This document shows, piece after piece, positions 10,695 to 21,246 of a stretch of DNA of 64,000 bases (position 1 is its first letter; every line of letters starts with the position of its first letter). This DNA is from Ascarosepion bandense (taxonomy: Eukaryota > Mollusca > Cephalopoda > Sepiida > Sepiidae). The stretch spans positions 1,771,001-1,835,000 of the forward strand of contig JBBBDQ010000754.1 in NCBI GenBank assembly GCA_037127315.1. Reading direction: 5' to 3'. A program made the position numbers and the translations under genes. The notes under the pieces were generated by a model. That model saw only the letters and a list, made by a program, of their open reading frames with translations, was not told where the DNA came from and did not search any database.

Positions 10695-11308
10695 ATTTTT
10701 TTTAATCATTTCACCTCAAGCAAGGCATTCCACTGCCACTATTGCGCATGGGGCTACATAGGGGAAGGTAAAGAGAAAGAGTGGTTAGATATAGGAAATG
10801 TCAGAAGGAGGGTGATAGATGGGTAAGGATACCGAGGCTGGGGGTTGGGTAGATGGGAAGAGTGTTTAAAAGAATGGATGCGAGTTAGTGTGTTAGGAGG
10901 TGTCTATTGACCTTACATTTAAACTCCTGGAGATTGTAGCCGTCGGGGAAGCAATCATGTGGAAGGAGATTCCACAGTCGGGAAGTGCGAGAAAAGTAAC
11001 TGTTGGAGTAGAAATTGGGGTTGCATTTTATCGGTTTCACTGTAAAAGGGTGGGATCTAGTTGCTAATCTAGTATCTTGTGCAAATTCGTACCTGGGAGG
11101 CGCCAGTGATCTAAATTCATCGAAGCAGAAGCCGTGAAAGTATTTATAGAAGAGGCACAGGGAGGCCACGTCGCGCCGGTGAGAGCGAGACTGCAACCGG
11201 TCTGCCAAGTCGGTATCGATCACATTACAGAGTCTCCGTTGTATTTTGTCGAGAACCCCGAGGAGAATAGCAGGGGCACCCGACCAGATGTGGCAGCAGT
11301 ATTCAATT
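10695..11308 (-). mobile_element. Jockey/CR1-type LINE 3' end, subfamily A
   Basis: The 3' end (poly-T on the plus strand, then AATCATTTCACCTCAAGCAA) is at 10695. The 3' UTR is followed by a 112-residue open C-terminus (10885-11223: ADRLQ..RRDVASLCLFYKYFHG, then SRLWNLLPHDCFPDGYNLQ). 5'-truncated at 11308 inside the CCHIWSGAP codons. Close to the copies at 1-476 and 16737-18213. Confidence 0.9.
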
Positions 11309-11917
11309 ATACTTGTTGTATATTAAGCTGGATCTGAATTATCAATTAAGAACACGTATACATAAAAATATAACCTTAATTTTTTTCTTCGTCGGTGACA
11401 CTTGTGTGGAGCAGAAGGGCACCTGGAGTGAGTCGCGCACACGAAGTTGCTGTCTGGATTAGAAACCAGCGGAAGATTTCTGGCTCTTCAGCCACAAGCT
11501 CAAGACTTTATAGAGCCCCAAATATCCCACACACTTTTGCTTTTTGTGTTGTCACTATGTTGACGTCGTCTACGGTCGGATATATCTGTCAACCACATTT
11601 CACCTGTTGACTTTTATTCATGGCCATATGTATATTTCGACTATATCCTCCACACTTACTTTCTGGAACATCGTCCCTAGGCTATTGGTGGATGTTGAGA
11701 AATTGCTATCTTAAACTTAACCTCTGACTGATGACGTGTAATATTCTCACTGATTGTTGTCACTTCTGTTTTATAGTGCATTTTGCTGACTTCTTCCACG
11801 GCGGGATATAAGTGTCATTCAACCGTGTCCTTTGTTGACCTTAACTACGGCGGGATGTACTTGTAAATTACCTCTGAGGTCAAGGTAATATATTAATAAA
11901 AACACAGTAATTTCTAC
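11309..11917. repeat. Unassigned stretch with degenerate internal repeats
   Basis: Three or four related segments (ACGGTCGGATATATCTGTCA, ACGGCGGGATATAAGTGTCA, ACGGCGGGATGTACTTGTAA), each followed by a TTGACCTT-like block, recur irregularly between 11565 and 11890. Possibly a worn tandem repeat. No coding potential recognised. Confidence 0.35.
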
Positions 11918-12103
11918 AAGGGATTACATAGGAGGAAAGTTATGAGAAAGAGTGGCAGGTTATGGGGGTGTCAGGAAGTGGTTAAAAGAAAGGTTAAGAT
12001 TCTGAGGGTGAGGTGGACGGAGAAAGGAGAATGAGAGAGAGGATGCAAGTTAGTAAGACAGGAGATAACTATTGACTTTACACTTAAACTCCTGGAGATT
12101 TTA
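11918..12103 (-). mobile_element. Jockey/CR1-type LINE 3' UTR fragment, subfamily D
   Basis: Matches the copy at 60838 (GGAAAGTTATGAGAAAGAGT, GTTATGGGGGTGTCAGGAAG) and ends at the CTATTGACTTTACACTTAAA block, where the coding part would begin. Only 3' UTR and the last codons remain. Confidence 0.65.
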
Positions 12104-12838
12104 CATCACTTTCATCAAAGGATATCCTAAATGACGAAATAAAAAGAATGAATTTCTTTCCCATTTTCACATTAAATGCACGTGTGTAAAATATATACCA
12201 GAATATAAAATACAAATATATTTACCTTATAAAATTAACCTAAACCTAACCGAATGTAAAATTCCCTAACTCTTTTCGTTTTCCATGGTATTCACTTATT
12301 TCGAGCATTTCGGTTTGATGGAAGAAATTATCAGGTAAAGTTGAAAATTATTTGTCAAAGAGAAGTAAGATTGCACCTGCCACGTACCATTCAAAGTTAC
12401 CTCACCACCCGCTGTGCTCCCAATACAGCCTGACTTTAAGAGCCTTTGATATTCGATCTGACAATCGTCATCGTCGTCCTTAACGATAGATTTCTCTGAT
12501 AGGTGACGACATACATTCGATGAAATGCGTGCAAAAGAAAGATAGAAAGAATGGAAAATCTAAATTCAAACAACGTATCGTAGAAAGAAAAATACGGCGT
12601 AATTTAGAACTAGAGAAAACACGACAGCATCCTTGGCCCCGGAAAAAAGATTTTTCCAGCGATAAGACTTGTAATTTAACATCTTGAAACAAGGTTGAGA
12701 GAGTAATTGAAGACGAAAGATGAGGATCATTTAGTAAATATTTGACGAATAAAACGGGTGTTTCTTTATTTTTATTTAATTCACACAAAGAAATTTCTGC
12801 AAATCAAAAAAGTCTACAGAATAATGACAAAAGAAAAT
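12104..12838. other. Unassigned stretch
   Basis: No recognisable element. The 102-residue minus frame at 12480-12788 has no motif I can name. Confidence 0.45.
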
Positions 12839-12847
12839 AGAAATGCA

Positions 12848-12849
12848 TA

Positions 12850-12902
<53 letters not shown>
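12848..12902. repeat. Compound (CA)n(TA)n microsatellite
   Basis: About 14 CA units run into about 13 TA units. Confidence 0.95.
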
Positions 12903-12906
<4 letters not shown>

Positions 12907-12960
12907 TATTATGCATTTTTATTTTCTTTATATATATATGAATATATAAATAATGTATAT

Positions 12961-13254
12961 ACGAGAGACATTCAATAAATAAGGTGAATTTTTCGGTATA
13001 AGGACTTCTATGAGGGTCATTCAATAAATAAGGTGAATTTTTCGGTTTAAGGACTTCTACGAGGGTCATTCAATAAATAAGGTGAATTTTTCGGTATAAT
13101 GACTTCTACGAGGGTCATTCAATAAATAAGGTGAATTTTTCGGTATAAGGACTTCTACGAGGGTCATTCAATAAATAAGGTGAATTTTTCGGTATAATGA
13201 CTTCTACGAGAGTCATTCAATAAATAAGGTGAATTTTTCGGTATAAGGACTCCT
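12961..13254 (+). repeat. 49-bp tandem array of a mariner terminal inverted repeat
   Basis: Six head-to-tail copies of a 49-bp unit (CGAGGGTCATTCAATAAATA, then AGGTGAATTTTTCGGTATAA, then GGACTTCT). Copies start at 12961, 13010, 13059, 13108, 13157 and 13206, with only scattered substitutions. The unit is the outer part of the left terminal inverted repeat of the mariner that follows (seventh copy from 13255). Its inverted complement is the right end at 14067-14116, present once. Confidence 0.9.
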
Positions 13255-14116
13255 ACGAGGGTCATTCAATAAATAAGGTGAATTCTTTGGTATAATGATT
13301 TCTAATACAGACAGAAGCTTACTTGTTTTTTTTATTTTTCAACGTAGTATCCCAGCAGTGTCACACATTTTTCCCATCTGTACATAAGCTCGGTATTCCC
13401 CCACTGTAAAAATCTTTGGACTGATGTCTCAGCCAATCGCTAACTGCACATTTGACTTCATCGTCACTTTCAAACTTCGTGCCTCTCGTGAACGCTTTCA
13501 AGGAACCAAACAAGTCAAAGTCTAAAGAGGCAAAGTCTGGGCTATAAGTGGGATGAGGAAGCAGTTCCAAGCTCCGCTCGTTGATGGTCTACACCGTTTG
13601 GGCTGCTGTGTGAGGCCTTCGAGTAGGCAAGGTCATCATGGACAATTTTATGTTCTGCCCCAACAGATAGGCTCAAAGTCCTTGCAATGTCATTCACTGC
13701 CCCCCTTCTGTCAGACTGAATGACTGATTCAGTCACTTCAGGTGACCTCACTTCTGTTAGCCTCCAAGGGCTGTATTCATCCTCAACACTGCTCCGTTCT
13801 TCTTTAAACAGTTTATCCCACTTGTAGATATTTCTTTGGCTGAAACATGAGGCACCATACACAGTTTACATTCTCCTATGAATTTCAAGTGGTTTGAACC
13901 CGTCAGCAACAAAAAACTTGATAACTGACCTCGGTTCAATCCTGTAGCATACTTCGTGGTCGGCAATCTTTGTTAATCTCCAAAACACTCAAAGTTTTTT
14001 CAATCTAAAAAAAAAATTAAATCCCTTCGAAAAAGAAGTAAAGGAAAAAAAAAGCTTCTAACTGTATTAGAAGTCCTTATACCTACAAACGCACCTTATT
14101 TATTGAATGACCCCCG
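12962..14116 (-). mobile_element. Mariner (Tc1/mariner) element, TA target duplication
   Basis: Terminal inverted repeats begin CGAGGGTCATTCAATAAATA on the left and CGGGGGTCATTCAATAAATA on the right (reverse complement, ending at 14116). Both ends are flanked by TA, the mariner target duplication. The transposase gene lies on the minus strand between them. The left repeat is amplified into seven copies. About 1.15 kb including the array. Confidence 0.85.
13361..13980 (-). pseudogene. Mariner transposase, broken
   Basis: Reading 5' to 3' on the minus strand, the N-terminal helix-turn-helix region (13757-13980) includes FLLLTGSNHLKFIGECKLC. The linker (13542-13862) has SQRNIYKWDKLFKEERSSVE and TEVRSPEVTESVIQSDRR. 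The C-terminus (13361-13570) has ELLPHPTYSPDFASLDFDLF, where the family has PHPPYSPDLAPSDFHLF around the last catalytic aspartate. Frameshifts separate the three parts. The central catalytic region between about 13545 and 13600 is deleted, so the protein cannot be active. Confidence 0.85.
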
Positions 14117-14150
14117 TATATATATATTTTTATGGATTTTTTATTTTCTT

Positions 14151-14156
<6 letters not shown>

Positions 14157-14190
<34 letters not shown>
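14157..14190. repeat. (TA)n microsatellite
   Basis: About 17 TA units immediately before a Helitron left end. Confidence 0.9.
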
Positions 14191-14194
<4 letters not shown>

Positions 14195-14659
14195 TAATTA
14201 TGAATGGAATTTTATCTGTGTGTGTATGTGTCTGTGTCTGTGTGTCCGTTACTTATAGACTCTGAAACGGCTGAATCGATTTTCTTGAAAATTTACACAG
14301 TTGTACTATAAGCATCTGCGAGCGTTCTTAGCTAGGTTTTCTGTCGAGGTACTCCCGATAAATATCGAAAATCGAAAAAATCGGGTTATAGAAGGAGTGG
14401 TCCGACTTTATGCACTCATAGACAAAGACATAAGAAACGATATTCAAAAGTTACATTAGTGCAGTAAATCGATAATATATATATGTGTGTGTGTGTGTCT
14501 GTTTATCTGTCTGTATGTCCTTTATACGAATCCACAATTTTTTATCTGATTCTCACCAAACTTCACACAAATATTTTTTAGGCTGAGTCTGAGCTCCAGA
14601 ACCATAGATTAGTTTTAAAAACTTTTATTTCACCCGAGCAACGCTGGGCTGTACTGCTA

Positions 14660-14661
<2 letters not shown>
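14191..14661 (+). mobile_element. Non-autonomous Helitron
   Basis: Left end AACTTAATTATGAATGGAAT, GT-rich tract, CTGAAACGGCTGAATCGATT. Right end ACCCGAGCAACGCTGGGC followed by TGTACTGCTAGT, then a TA tract. A shorter version of the copy at 5964 with an internal deletion between 14590 and 14600. Confidence 0.75.

Positions 14662-14714
<53 letters not shown>
14662..14714. repeat. (TA)n microsatellite
   Basis: About 26 TA units directly after the Helitron 3' CTAGT. Confidence 0.95.
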
Positions 14715-14716
<2 letters not shown>

Positions 14717-15267
14717 GTAACGACAAACATTTATGGTATTAATATAAGTACCTCGATATTCCCTTTCAACCGTATGATCTCTCTTTTATATATATATTCT
14801 TACCTCTTATTTAACTTTTAGTTCATACTACAAATTGTGATCTATTTAATGTTTTATAAAAAAAAAGACTTCGTAAATTTTAAATTAAGTTTGAATTTAA
14901 AAATATACTAAATATAAGAACTTAGTTTAAATACAAAATATTTGTAGCCGATACTTCACTAATACAGATATGTTTATCCACTACCGATTCCTATCCCTTC
15001 ATAGACCATCCTCTCCTACTCTCTCTCACCCGATATTCTTTTCCTTGCTTTTTTCTCTTCGTTAAACCCAAAGGACTGGCCAAAAAAGGCTGACAAGATC
15101 ATACCTTACCTTCCAACTCTGATTTCCCATTTTCTACCCCACTTACGTCTCACATATAATTCGCCAATATAAGATAAAAAAAATTTTAATCTTGCTTCAC
15201 ACGACCTGATGAGAAATTGCCCTTTCAATCTCGAAACAATATGTACACTTTGTAGTAGATGATAATT
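14715..15267. other. Unassigned AT-rich stretch
   Basis: No gene or recognised repeat. Confidence 0.5.
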
Positions 15268-15549
15268 TGTCAGTCAGTCAGTTAAGTGCCATACGTGAAA
15301 CACGTTTAGGCGATCATGTCTCGAAAGAGACATGACTGACTGGGCAGAAGATTATCCCGTAGTAGGTTGCCATTGCCTTCTGCGGTGGACTAGTTGCCAA
15401 CCAAGACTATAGAAACCAATCAGTTTTGTTATTTAACCCATACCTGGAAGGAAGAGGCGGATTAATACCTTTCCCAAGGGTATTTGCGCGTATGTGAATG
15501 CCCAGATTTCTGGTTCCGATCCGATGTCCACTGCACCACAACGCACATA
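15268..15549 (-). mobile_element. tRNA-derived SINE, family X
   Basis: Minus-strand copy with the hairpin tail (CATGTCTC/GAGACATG) and tail end AACTGACTGACTGAC, body and tRNA-like head ending ATGTGCGTTGTGGTGCAGTG. A small deletion removes part of the B-box region (15500-15520). Confidence 0.85.
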
Positions 15550-15553
15550 TAAC

Positions 15554-15558
<5 letters not shown>

Positions 15559-15585
<27 letters not shown>

Positions 15586-15612
15586 AGTGTGTGTGTGTGT
15601 GTGTGTGTGTGT
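15559..15612. repeat. Compound (TA)n(GT)n microsatellite
   Basis: About 13 TA units pass into about 12 GT units. Confidence 0.95.
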
Positions 15613-15840
15613 TTTAGGCATTTTTATTTTTTTTATATATATGTATATATACCGGGCATATTTATTAGGCAACCCCAGTTTTTAAAAGTAATGATGTATT
15701 TGATACTATTTTTAGTATTTATTGCCAAGTGGATAATTCTAAATGAAAATAGAAATGTTCTTTATTAATACTGCACAATAACATGTGCATCAAATGAAGT
15801 GTTTTGCTGCGCGGTTTTTGTGCTCTCTTCCCCATGCTAT

Positions 15841-15847
<7 letters not shown>

Positions 15848-15879
<32 letters not shown>
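15848..15879. repeat. (TA)n microsatellite
   Basis: About 16 TA units adjoining the family Y SINE. Confidence 0.9.
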
Positions 15880-15881
<2 letters not shown>

Positions 15882-15883
<2 letters not shown>

Positions 15884-16020
15884 GATCTGTTTCGCTGTAT
15901 CACAACTCATCACTACTGTTAGAAAACCGATTGCTTTTATCCAGTATTCGAAACTCGACGAACTGGCGTCAGTCGGCAATACTACCTCTGAGCTATGGGC
16001 GCTCGGTAGAATGTGGCAGA
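15882..16020 (-). mobile_element. tRNA-derived SINE, family Y
   Basis: The minus strand contains a well-kept tRNA-like head: GCGCCCATAGCTCAGAGGTA (good A box), ATTGCCGACTGACGCC, and a B-box-like CGAGTTTCGAATAC. The tail reads GATGAGTTGTGATACAGCGA, AACAGATCTGTC. Related copies lie at 19112 and 26268. It differs from family X in head and tail. Confidence 0.7.
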
Positions 16021-16249
16021 CATTTGGCTTGTGATGTATCATACGCCAGTAGCTAAAGTGCTCTAATTCATTACTGAATGTGATGTATGATGATTTTGTC
16101 ATTTCTTTTTATATATATATATATATCCCAGTGAATACAGAACGAGGAAAAAATTCTTACAAAACATTAATTTAAAACAGTGCTCGATATATAATATATA
16201 AAGCTGTGAATATCTATTATAAATTATATTTTAGAACATGTCCATAATT

Positions 16250-16254
<5 letters not shown>

Positions 16255-16297
<43 letters not shown>

Positions 16298-16300
16298 CAT
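16255..16300. repeat. (TA)n microsatellite
   Basis: TA tract of about 22 units with one interruption. Confidence 0.9.
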
Positions 16301-16736
16301 TAATGTATGTTTGTGCAGCAGCATTTATTTAATCATCTCTTGCTTAATATGCCAGCAAATTTTTTAGTTCTCTTTATCAATTTTTATTTATTTTTTCCAG
16401 TGTTCTTAAATTTTCAACGACGTGTTAACGGAAGTAAAAAATGTTCATACCGTCCGATGTCCCATCGTTGTTGGTTACTTTAGAGTCAATTTTTAGGACT
16501 GCTATGTTTTGGTTCTATTAGTTTGTTTTTATCTTTTGTCTGATTCAGATGTATAAACAGTGTGATTGTGAATGCTAGTAGACTTTTTTGTTTTTCTTTT
16601 ACCGAGCCTTCACAAGTTGCTCACACCTCGAATGCGAGTCAGCGAATTTTTATTTCGAAAATGTATCAAAATGCCATTAAACAAGGTAAGTTTTATCGTC
16701 TGGGATAGTTGTTTGACGTACATGGCCTCTGTTATA
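16301..16736. other. Unassigned stretch
   Basis: No gene or repeat recognised. The 76-residue frame beginning at 16572 runs into the LINE 3' UTR and is not a gene. Confidence 0.45.
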
Positions 16737-18213
16737 TTTTCTCACCCCAAACAAGGCATTCCACTGCAACTATTGCGCAGGGGGTTACATAGGGGAAGGT
16801 GAAGAGAAAGAGTGGTTAGATATAGGAAATGTCAGAATGAGGGTGACAGACGGGTAAGGATACCGAGGCTGGGTTGTTGGGCAGATGGGAAGAGTGTTTG
16901 AGAGAATGGATGTGTGTTAATGTGTTAAGAGGTGTCTATTGACTTTACATTTAAACTCCTGGAGATTGTAGCTGTCATGAAAGTAATCATGTGGAAGGGA
17001 TTTCCACAGTCGGGAATTGCGAGAAAAGAAGCTGTTGGAGTAGAAATTGCAGTTAAATTTTATCGGTTTCACTGTAAAACTGGGGACCTAGTTGCTAATT
17101 TAGTATCTCGTACAAATTTGTACCTAGGGGGCACCAGTGATCTAATTTCATCGGAGCAGAAGCCCTAAAGTATTTATAGAAGAGGCACAGAGAAGTCATG
17201 TCACGCCGGTGAGAGAGTGACTGCAGGCGGTCAACCAAGTCGGTATCGATCACATTACAGACTCTCCGTTGTGTTTTGTCCAGAACCCCGAGGAGAATAG
17301 CAGGAGCACCCGATTAGATGTGGCAGCAGTATTCAATACACGGACAATGGTAGATTTATATATGTGCATGATAGATTCGGGCTGGATAAACTTCCAGGCC
17401 CTGCACAGAGAACTGACTTTCATAGCAGCGGATTTAGTAATGGATTCGATATAGTCATTCCACTTGAGGTCCGCTGTGAGTGTCAGACCAAGGAGGCGTA
17501 GTGTTTTACTCTCTGGGAGGCAAGCCTGTTCCATGCTAATGGGAGGTAGGTGCGATTGTCAATGATTGTTAATTGATAGCAGCTTCGTTTTTGAAGCATT
17601 AAAATTTACGAGCCATTTCTTACCCCTGTCCACTACGGACTAAAGGTCATTTTTCAAACTCGACTGTGAAGTTCGCTTGTCGCCCACATCAGATTTTTGA
17701 TCAAGGCGAGAGTAAACTGTGGTGTCATCGGCGTACATACCTACTTGGGATCTTATAGTATCGGGGAGATCATGAATGTAGATCAGAAAGAGCGTAGGAC
17801 CTAGGTTAGAGCCTTGAGGGACACCCGCGTTCGTATGGTAGTTCTGGGAGGCATGTTCGTTTAATACCACCTTCAATGTGCGGTTAGAGAGGAAAGACTG
17901 GATTAGGTCAAACAAAAAACCAGTTATACCATAGCTCCGCCGTTTGCCTAGAAGGCCTGCATGCCAGACTCTGTCGAACGCTTTAGAGATATCCAAGGCA
18001 ACGGTTCGGGCTTCGCCATTCTTGTCGAGAGCCTGGTATATATACTCGGTGATGGTCGTTAGCATATCAGCAGTAGACCTGGTAAAGCGGAAAACATACT
18101 GCTTGTCCAAGAGGAGCCTGCGGGCTGTGAGATGCTGAACCACCTTCGAACACTTTGTCAAAGATCGGAAGAAGGCTGATAGGGCGGTAATTTGCGGGTT
18201 CGAGGATTCTCCA
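16737..18213 (-). mobile_element. Jockey/CR1-type LINE with RT domain, subfamily A
   Basis: 1.48-kb, 5'-truncated minus-strand copy. From the right: RT motifs (17640-18213), C-terminal domain (16940-17620) and 3' UTR (16737-16930) with the AACTATTGCGC block and CCAAACAAGGCATTCC. The left end carries no clear A-tail beyond TTTT. Together with the copy at 50932 it is the longest LINE in the window. Confidence 0.9.
17640..18213 (-). pseudogene. LINE reverse transcriptase domain
   Basis: Starts at WRILEPANYRPISLLP (18165-18213) and passes a frame break near 18155. It then runs open for 173 residues: RLLLDKQYVFRFTRSTADML, VALDISKAFDRVWHAGLLGK (motif A, catalytic D), GVPQGSNLGPTLFLIYIHDL (motif B), MYADDTTVYSR (motif C, both aspartates intact). 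RT copies the element RNA at a nicked target. The catalytic residues survive, but the frame breaks on both sides, so it is a dead copy. Related to 51060-51600. Confidence 0.9.
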
Positions 18214-18895
18214 GTGTAAGATGTTTTCGCTAATTTGATTTAAATATGATTTTTTCGTTTCCGACCATAATTCTTTTCTTAACGGTTATTGTAGATTGAG
18301 AATTGATAGATAATTTTTATTGTACTTTGCTCTGATAAGTATCACATGAGGCGTCTGCTGGAGTAGAAGTTCAACTTTTTTTAGCAGCACGCATTCATCA
18401 GTCGTATGAGTTGAACTTGTATATTGAGAAAGGACGCAGAATTAGTATTCTTCGGAATCTGCCGAGAACATGCAGCCATATCGATGATAGATCGCCTGCT
18501 CACCATTATCAACTCTCGGGCTTGCTGAAAATTCTCGTCGGTAGACTGACAGACGTATTGCTTGTGCGGCCAGGTTTAAAATTATTGACCAACTCATATA
18601 CACCTCCAGGCAGAAGAGAATTGTCACCTTATTGTGTTAACTGCTTTCGGCTGATTTTAGTCCTAAGTAAAACTTCCGAACAGAGAAATCGGGTCACTGC
18701 ACTTTTTACCACTCTGGTGTACACTGTTAGAGGGACGGGTATGTCTACGGTAACAACAGTAAACAAACTGGCGCGATTAAGCTCAAATATTGATTATAAT
18801 GTTGCCAACTATAAGCACACGTAAGCAGAAGGCAGTGTGACAAACAAGACGATTTTATGGTTATGTGTGGAAAGCTTGACTTACCCTTATACATA
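18214..18895. other. Unassigned stretch with a 137-residue open frame
   Basis: A plus-strand frame at 18411-18824 (no ATG at its start) has no domain I recognise, no signal peptide and no membrane segment. It may be chance or part of an unidentified repeat. I do not call a gene. Confidence 0.35.
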
Positions 18896-18905
18896 CATAC
18901 ATACA

Positions 18906-18970
<65 letters not shown>
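18893..18970. repeat. Compound (TACA)n(TA)n(GA)n microsatellite
   Basis: Four TACA units, then about 14 TA units, then about 14 GA units. Confidence 0.95.
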
Positions 18971-18971
<1 letters not shown>

Positions 18972-19111
18972 AGAGGGAGAGATTAAGCACTCAGGAAGAA
19001 TGGTAGACTTTGAAGAACAGCAGCTGCTCTGGTATGTAGGCATCGCTGATTCAATAATGACGCACTCTGGCTATTGGGCGAGTATAATGATAATATACAC
19101 GCTAAAAAGTA

Positions 19112-19292
19112 CGCCTTCTTCTACCGAACGCCCATAGCCAAGAGTTAGAATCGCCGACTGACGCTAATTACGTCGGGTTTCAATCCTGGGTTAAAAGCAA
19201 TCGGAGCCTAACCGTACTGATGAGCTGTGACGCAGCGAAACAGATCTGTCTGCGGATAGCTGTGATACATCGAAACAGGCTTGTATGTGAAT
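19112..19292 (+). mobile_element. tRNA-derived SINE, family Y
   Basis: Head GAACGCCCATAGCCAAGAGT (A-box-like) with GCCGACTGACGCTAATTACG and B-box GGGTTTCAATCC. The tail is GATGAGCTGTGACGCAGCGA, AACAGATCTGTC. A second, diverged copy of the last tail segment (GCTGTGATACATCGAAACAG) follows at 19258. Confidence 0.7.
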
Positions 19293-19348
19293 GACTAATA
19301 TATATATAGAGAGAGAGACTTACCTGTTACATTTCTGATCAGAGTTCA

Positions 19349-19485
19349 ATGAAACAACATTTCTTAGAAAATCATAGCCATTTACTTAATATCAGACAGA
19401 TTTTAGTCAACAATACAATAATACTTCCTCATTCACACAGTAAAAAGTACCTTCAGATATTGGAGGCCATCTACATTAAATCAAA
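19349..19485 (+). pseudogene. Penelope-like element, C-terminal coding fragment
   Basis: Translation reads KQHFLENHSHLLNIRQILVN and then KYLQILEAIYIKSKCDT. The H..N.R..L and ILEAIYIK pattern matches the C-terminal end of GIY-YIG-bearing Penelope-like polyproteins. The frame diverges from the 47424 copy after about 19485. It is a short orphan with no RT or endonuclease core. Confidence 0.5.
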
Positions 19486-19884
19486 ATGTGACACGATAAC
19501 TAGGCGTATATTAAGGTGCTTTGTAAAATATGTATTTTATTATAACAGATTAAAATAGAAAAATGGTTAAGAATAGAAAATAGTTTAAAAACATGAGTGA
19601 AGTGAACCTCCGTTCGTCTTGTTTCGGTCAGTTCGGATTTGTTGATCTCCATTAATTAGAATTAGAGCTGTGTGTCACATTCGCCTGCTCCAACCGAAAA
19701 GGCTAACTCTAAACGAAATAAAGCATCCTTTCAACTCATCCAAGTTGTGGAAGTTCGTTCCTTATAGTTTAATATTGTACCTCCAGCTTGAGGCTCCGAC
19801 TTTTTCAACAAACTCCCGGCAAACATCTCAGCGTGGAGAACGGCCGCCGGAGAAATTGTTCGGACCCTCTATTGGGGTGTTACA

Positions 19885-20185
19885 AAAACAACCCACAATT
19901 AATAAAATCACGTTTAAATCTGGTCATAATACAATACATTGCATTTAAATATATGATTGTCTTAATATTTCAAGCTCTTACTGGGTGAGACGTCATAGAA
20001 CTGCATTACAAATTTACGAATTTCGTTTGCTATTTGATAATTGTTATTGTTGCTGAGCTTTATGTCAACACAAGATAAAATCGTCGCTGATGGAGCATGC
20101 TTTTGTGTTAACGTCCTTGTAACCTCTCTGAAGATGGCTCATTTGCGCCGAAAGCTTAGAACCAACTTAATTAAAAATAACAGAA
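19885..20185 (+). mobile_element. Penelope-like element 3' end
   Basis: Begins at AATAAAATCACGTTTAAATC (end of the ORF, KITFKSGHN-like) and runs through the 3' UTR to GAAGATGGCTCATTTGCGCC, GAAAGCTTAGAACCAAC. Matches 3570-3855 and 47515-47790. A SINE tail unit starts immediately after it at 20189. Confidence 0.7.
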
Positions 20186-20188
20186 CAA

Positions 20189-20472
20189 AGCGTGTATCAC
20201 GTGTGGCACTTAACTGACTGAATGAAGATTATAGTTGGAAATATAAGTAAAGTTTCTACTGGGCATAAAATGAGGGATCGGTTTTCTATTTTTATGAAGT
20301 AATAAACTGATCCTCCACTAATTACTAATTAATAATGCAATTCGTCTCTTCTCTCTTCAGCTATACTTTAAATAGCAGGATAGAAAATCATCTGCCCAGT
20401 TAGTCATGTCTCTTTCGAGACATGATTGCCCAGCACGTGTATCACGTATGGCACTTAACTGACTGACTGATT
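20189..20472 (+). repeat. SINE family X tail end plus one 236-bp tail unit
   Basis: A tail end (GCGTGTATCACGTGTGGCAC, TTAACTGACTG) is followed by a unit that contains GGGATCGGTTTTCTATTTTT, AATAAACTGATCCTCCACTA and a second hairpin tail (CATGTCTCTTTCGAGACATG). The same unit is tandem at 23253-23740. No tRNA-like head is present here. Confidence 0.75.
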
Positions 20473-20585
20473 TTCTTGAAGGACTAAACTCGTCAGTAGT
20501 AAACGTTTTCAGCAATGTCATACATTTTGCATAATAAAAAAGCACAATATTTTACACTCACAGACGCTTGATAAGCCGTAAATTT

Positions 20586-20903
20586 AAACTTAATTATAAA
20601 TGGAACTTTGTCTCTCTGTGTGTGTGTGTGTCTGTATGTGTGTGCATCCGTTACCTATAGACTCCGAAACGGCTGAACCGATTTTCTTGAAAATTTACAC
20701 AGTTGTACTATAAGCGTCTGCGATTGTTCTTAGTTAGGTTTTGTGTCGAGGTACCTCCGATAAATATCGAAAATCGATAATCGTAAAAATAGAACGAGTG
20801 GTCTGATTTTAATCAAAATTTGATACACTCATAGACAAAGACATAAAAACGATATTCAGAAGTTTCAAGGTTGCAGTTCTGATAATAGTGCAGAAAATGG
20901 ATA

Positions 20904-20954
<51 letters not shown>

Positions 20955-21246
20955 GCAAGATGTTTGTGTGTGTGTCTGTTTATCTGCCGGTATGTCTATT
21001 TTTTTCAGCCCTTTTATTTTAGTTTTTGCATCGGGTTTGTCTCTAAGTGGGTATATTTGTAGTTCTTAGTCTCAGCCATGATACCATTTACTCAGAGGAC
21101 TTATTTAGCCTTCAAACTTCAGTTTATGACGAGAAAAACTGATTTGATATTGATACCAGGAAATCAAAATTTGATTGAGCTCCAGGACCATGGGTTAGTT
21201 TTAAAGCTTTCATTACACCCGAGCAACGGGTGTAATGAAAGCTAGT
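20586..21246 (+). mobile_element. Non-autonomous Helitron with remodelled 3' hairpin
   Basis: Left end AAACTTAATTATAAATGGAA; contains a TA tract at 20907-20950 and the internal GGCAAGATGTTTGTGTG start. The right end differs from all other copies: the GC-rich hairpin is replaced by a 16-bp perfect inverted repeat (21205-21220 with 21228-21243) running into GCTAGT. Confidence 0.75.
20907..20950. repeat. (TA)n microsatellite inside a Helitron
   Basis: About 22 TA units at the position where other copies have only three to five. Confidence 0.95.

Noticed and set aside
15882..16020. tRNA gene on the minus strand.
   Set aside because: The head is tRNA-like but continues into a tail shared with two other loci, so it is a SINE.
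18411..18824. 137-residue open frame as a host gene.
   Set aside because: No start codon ATG at its left edge, no recognisable domain, no splice context, and overlapping frames on the other strand.
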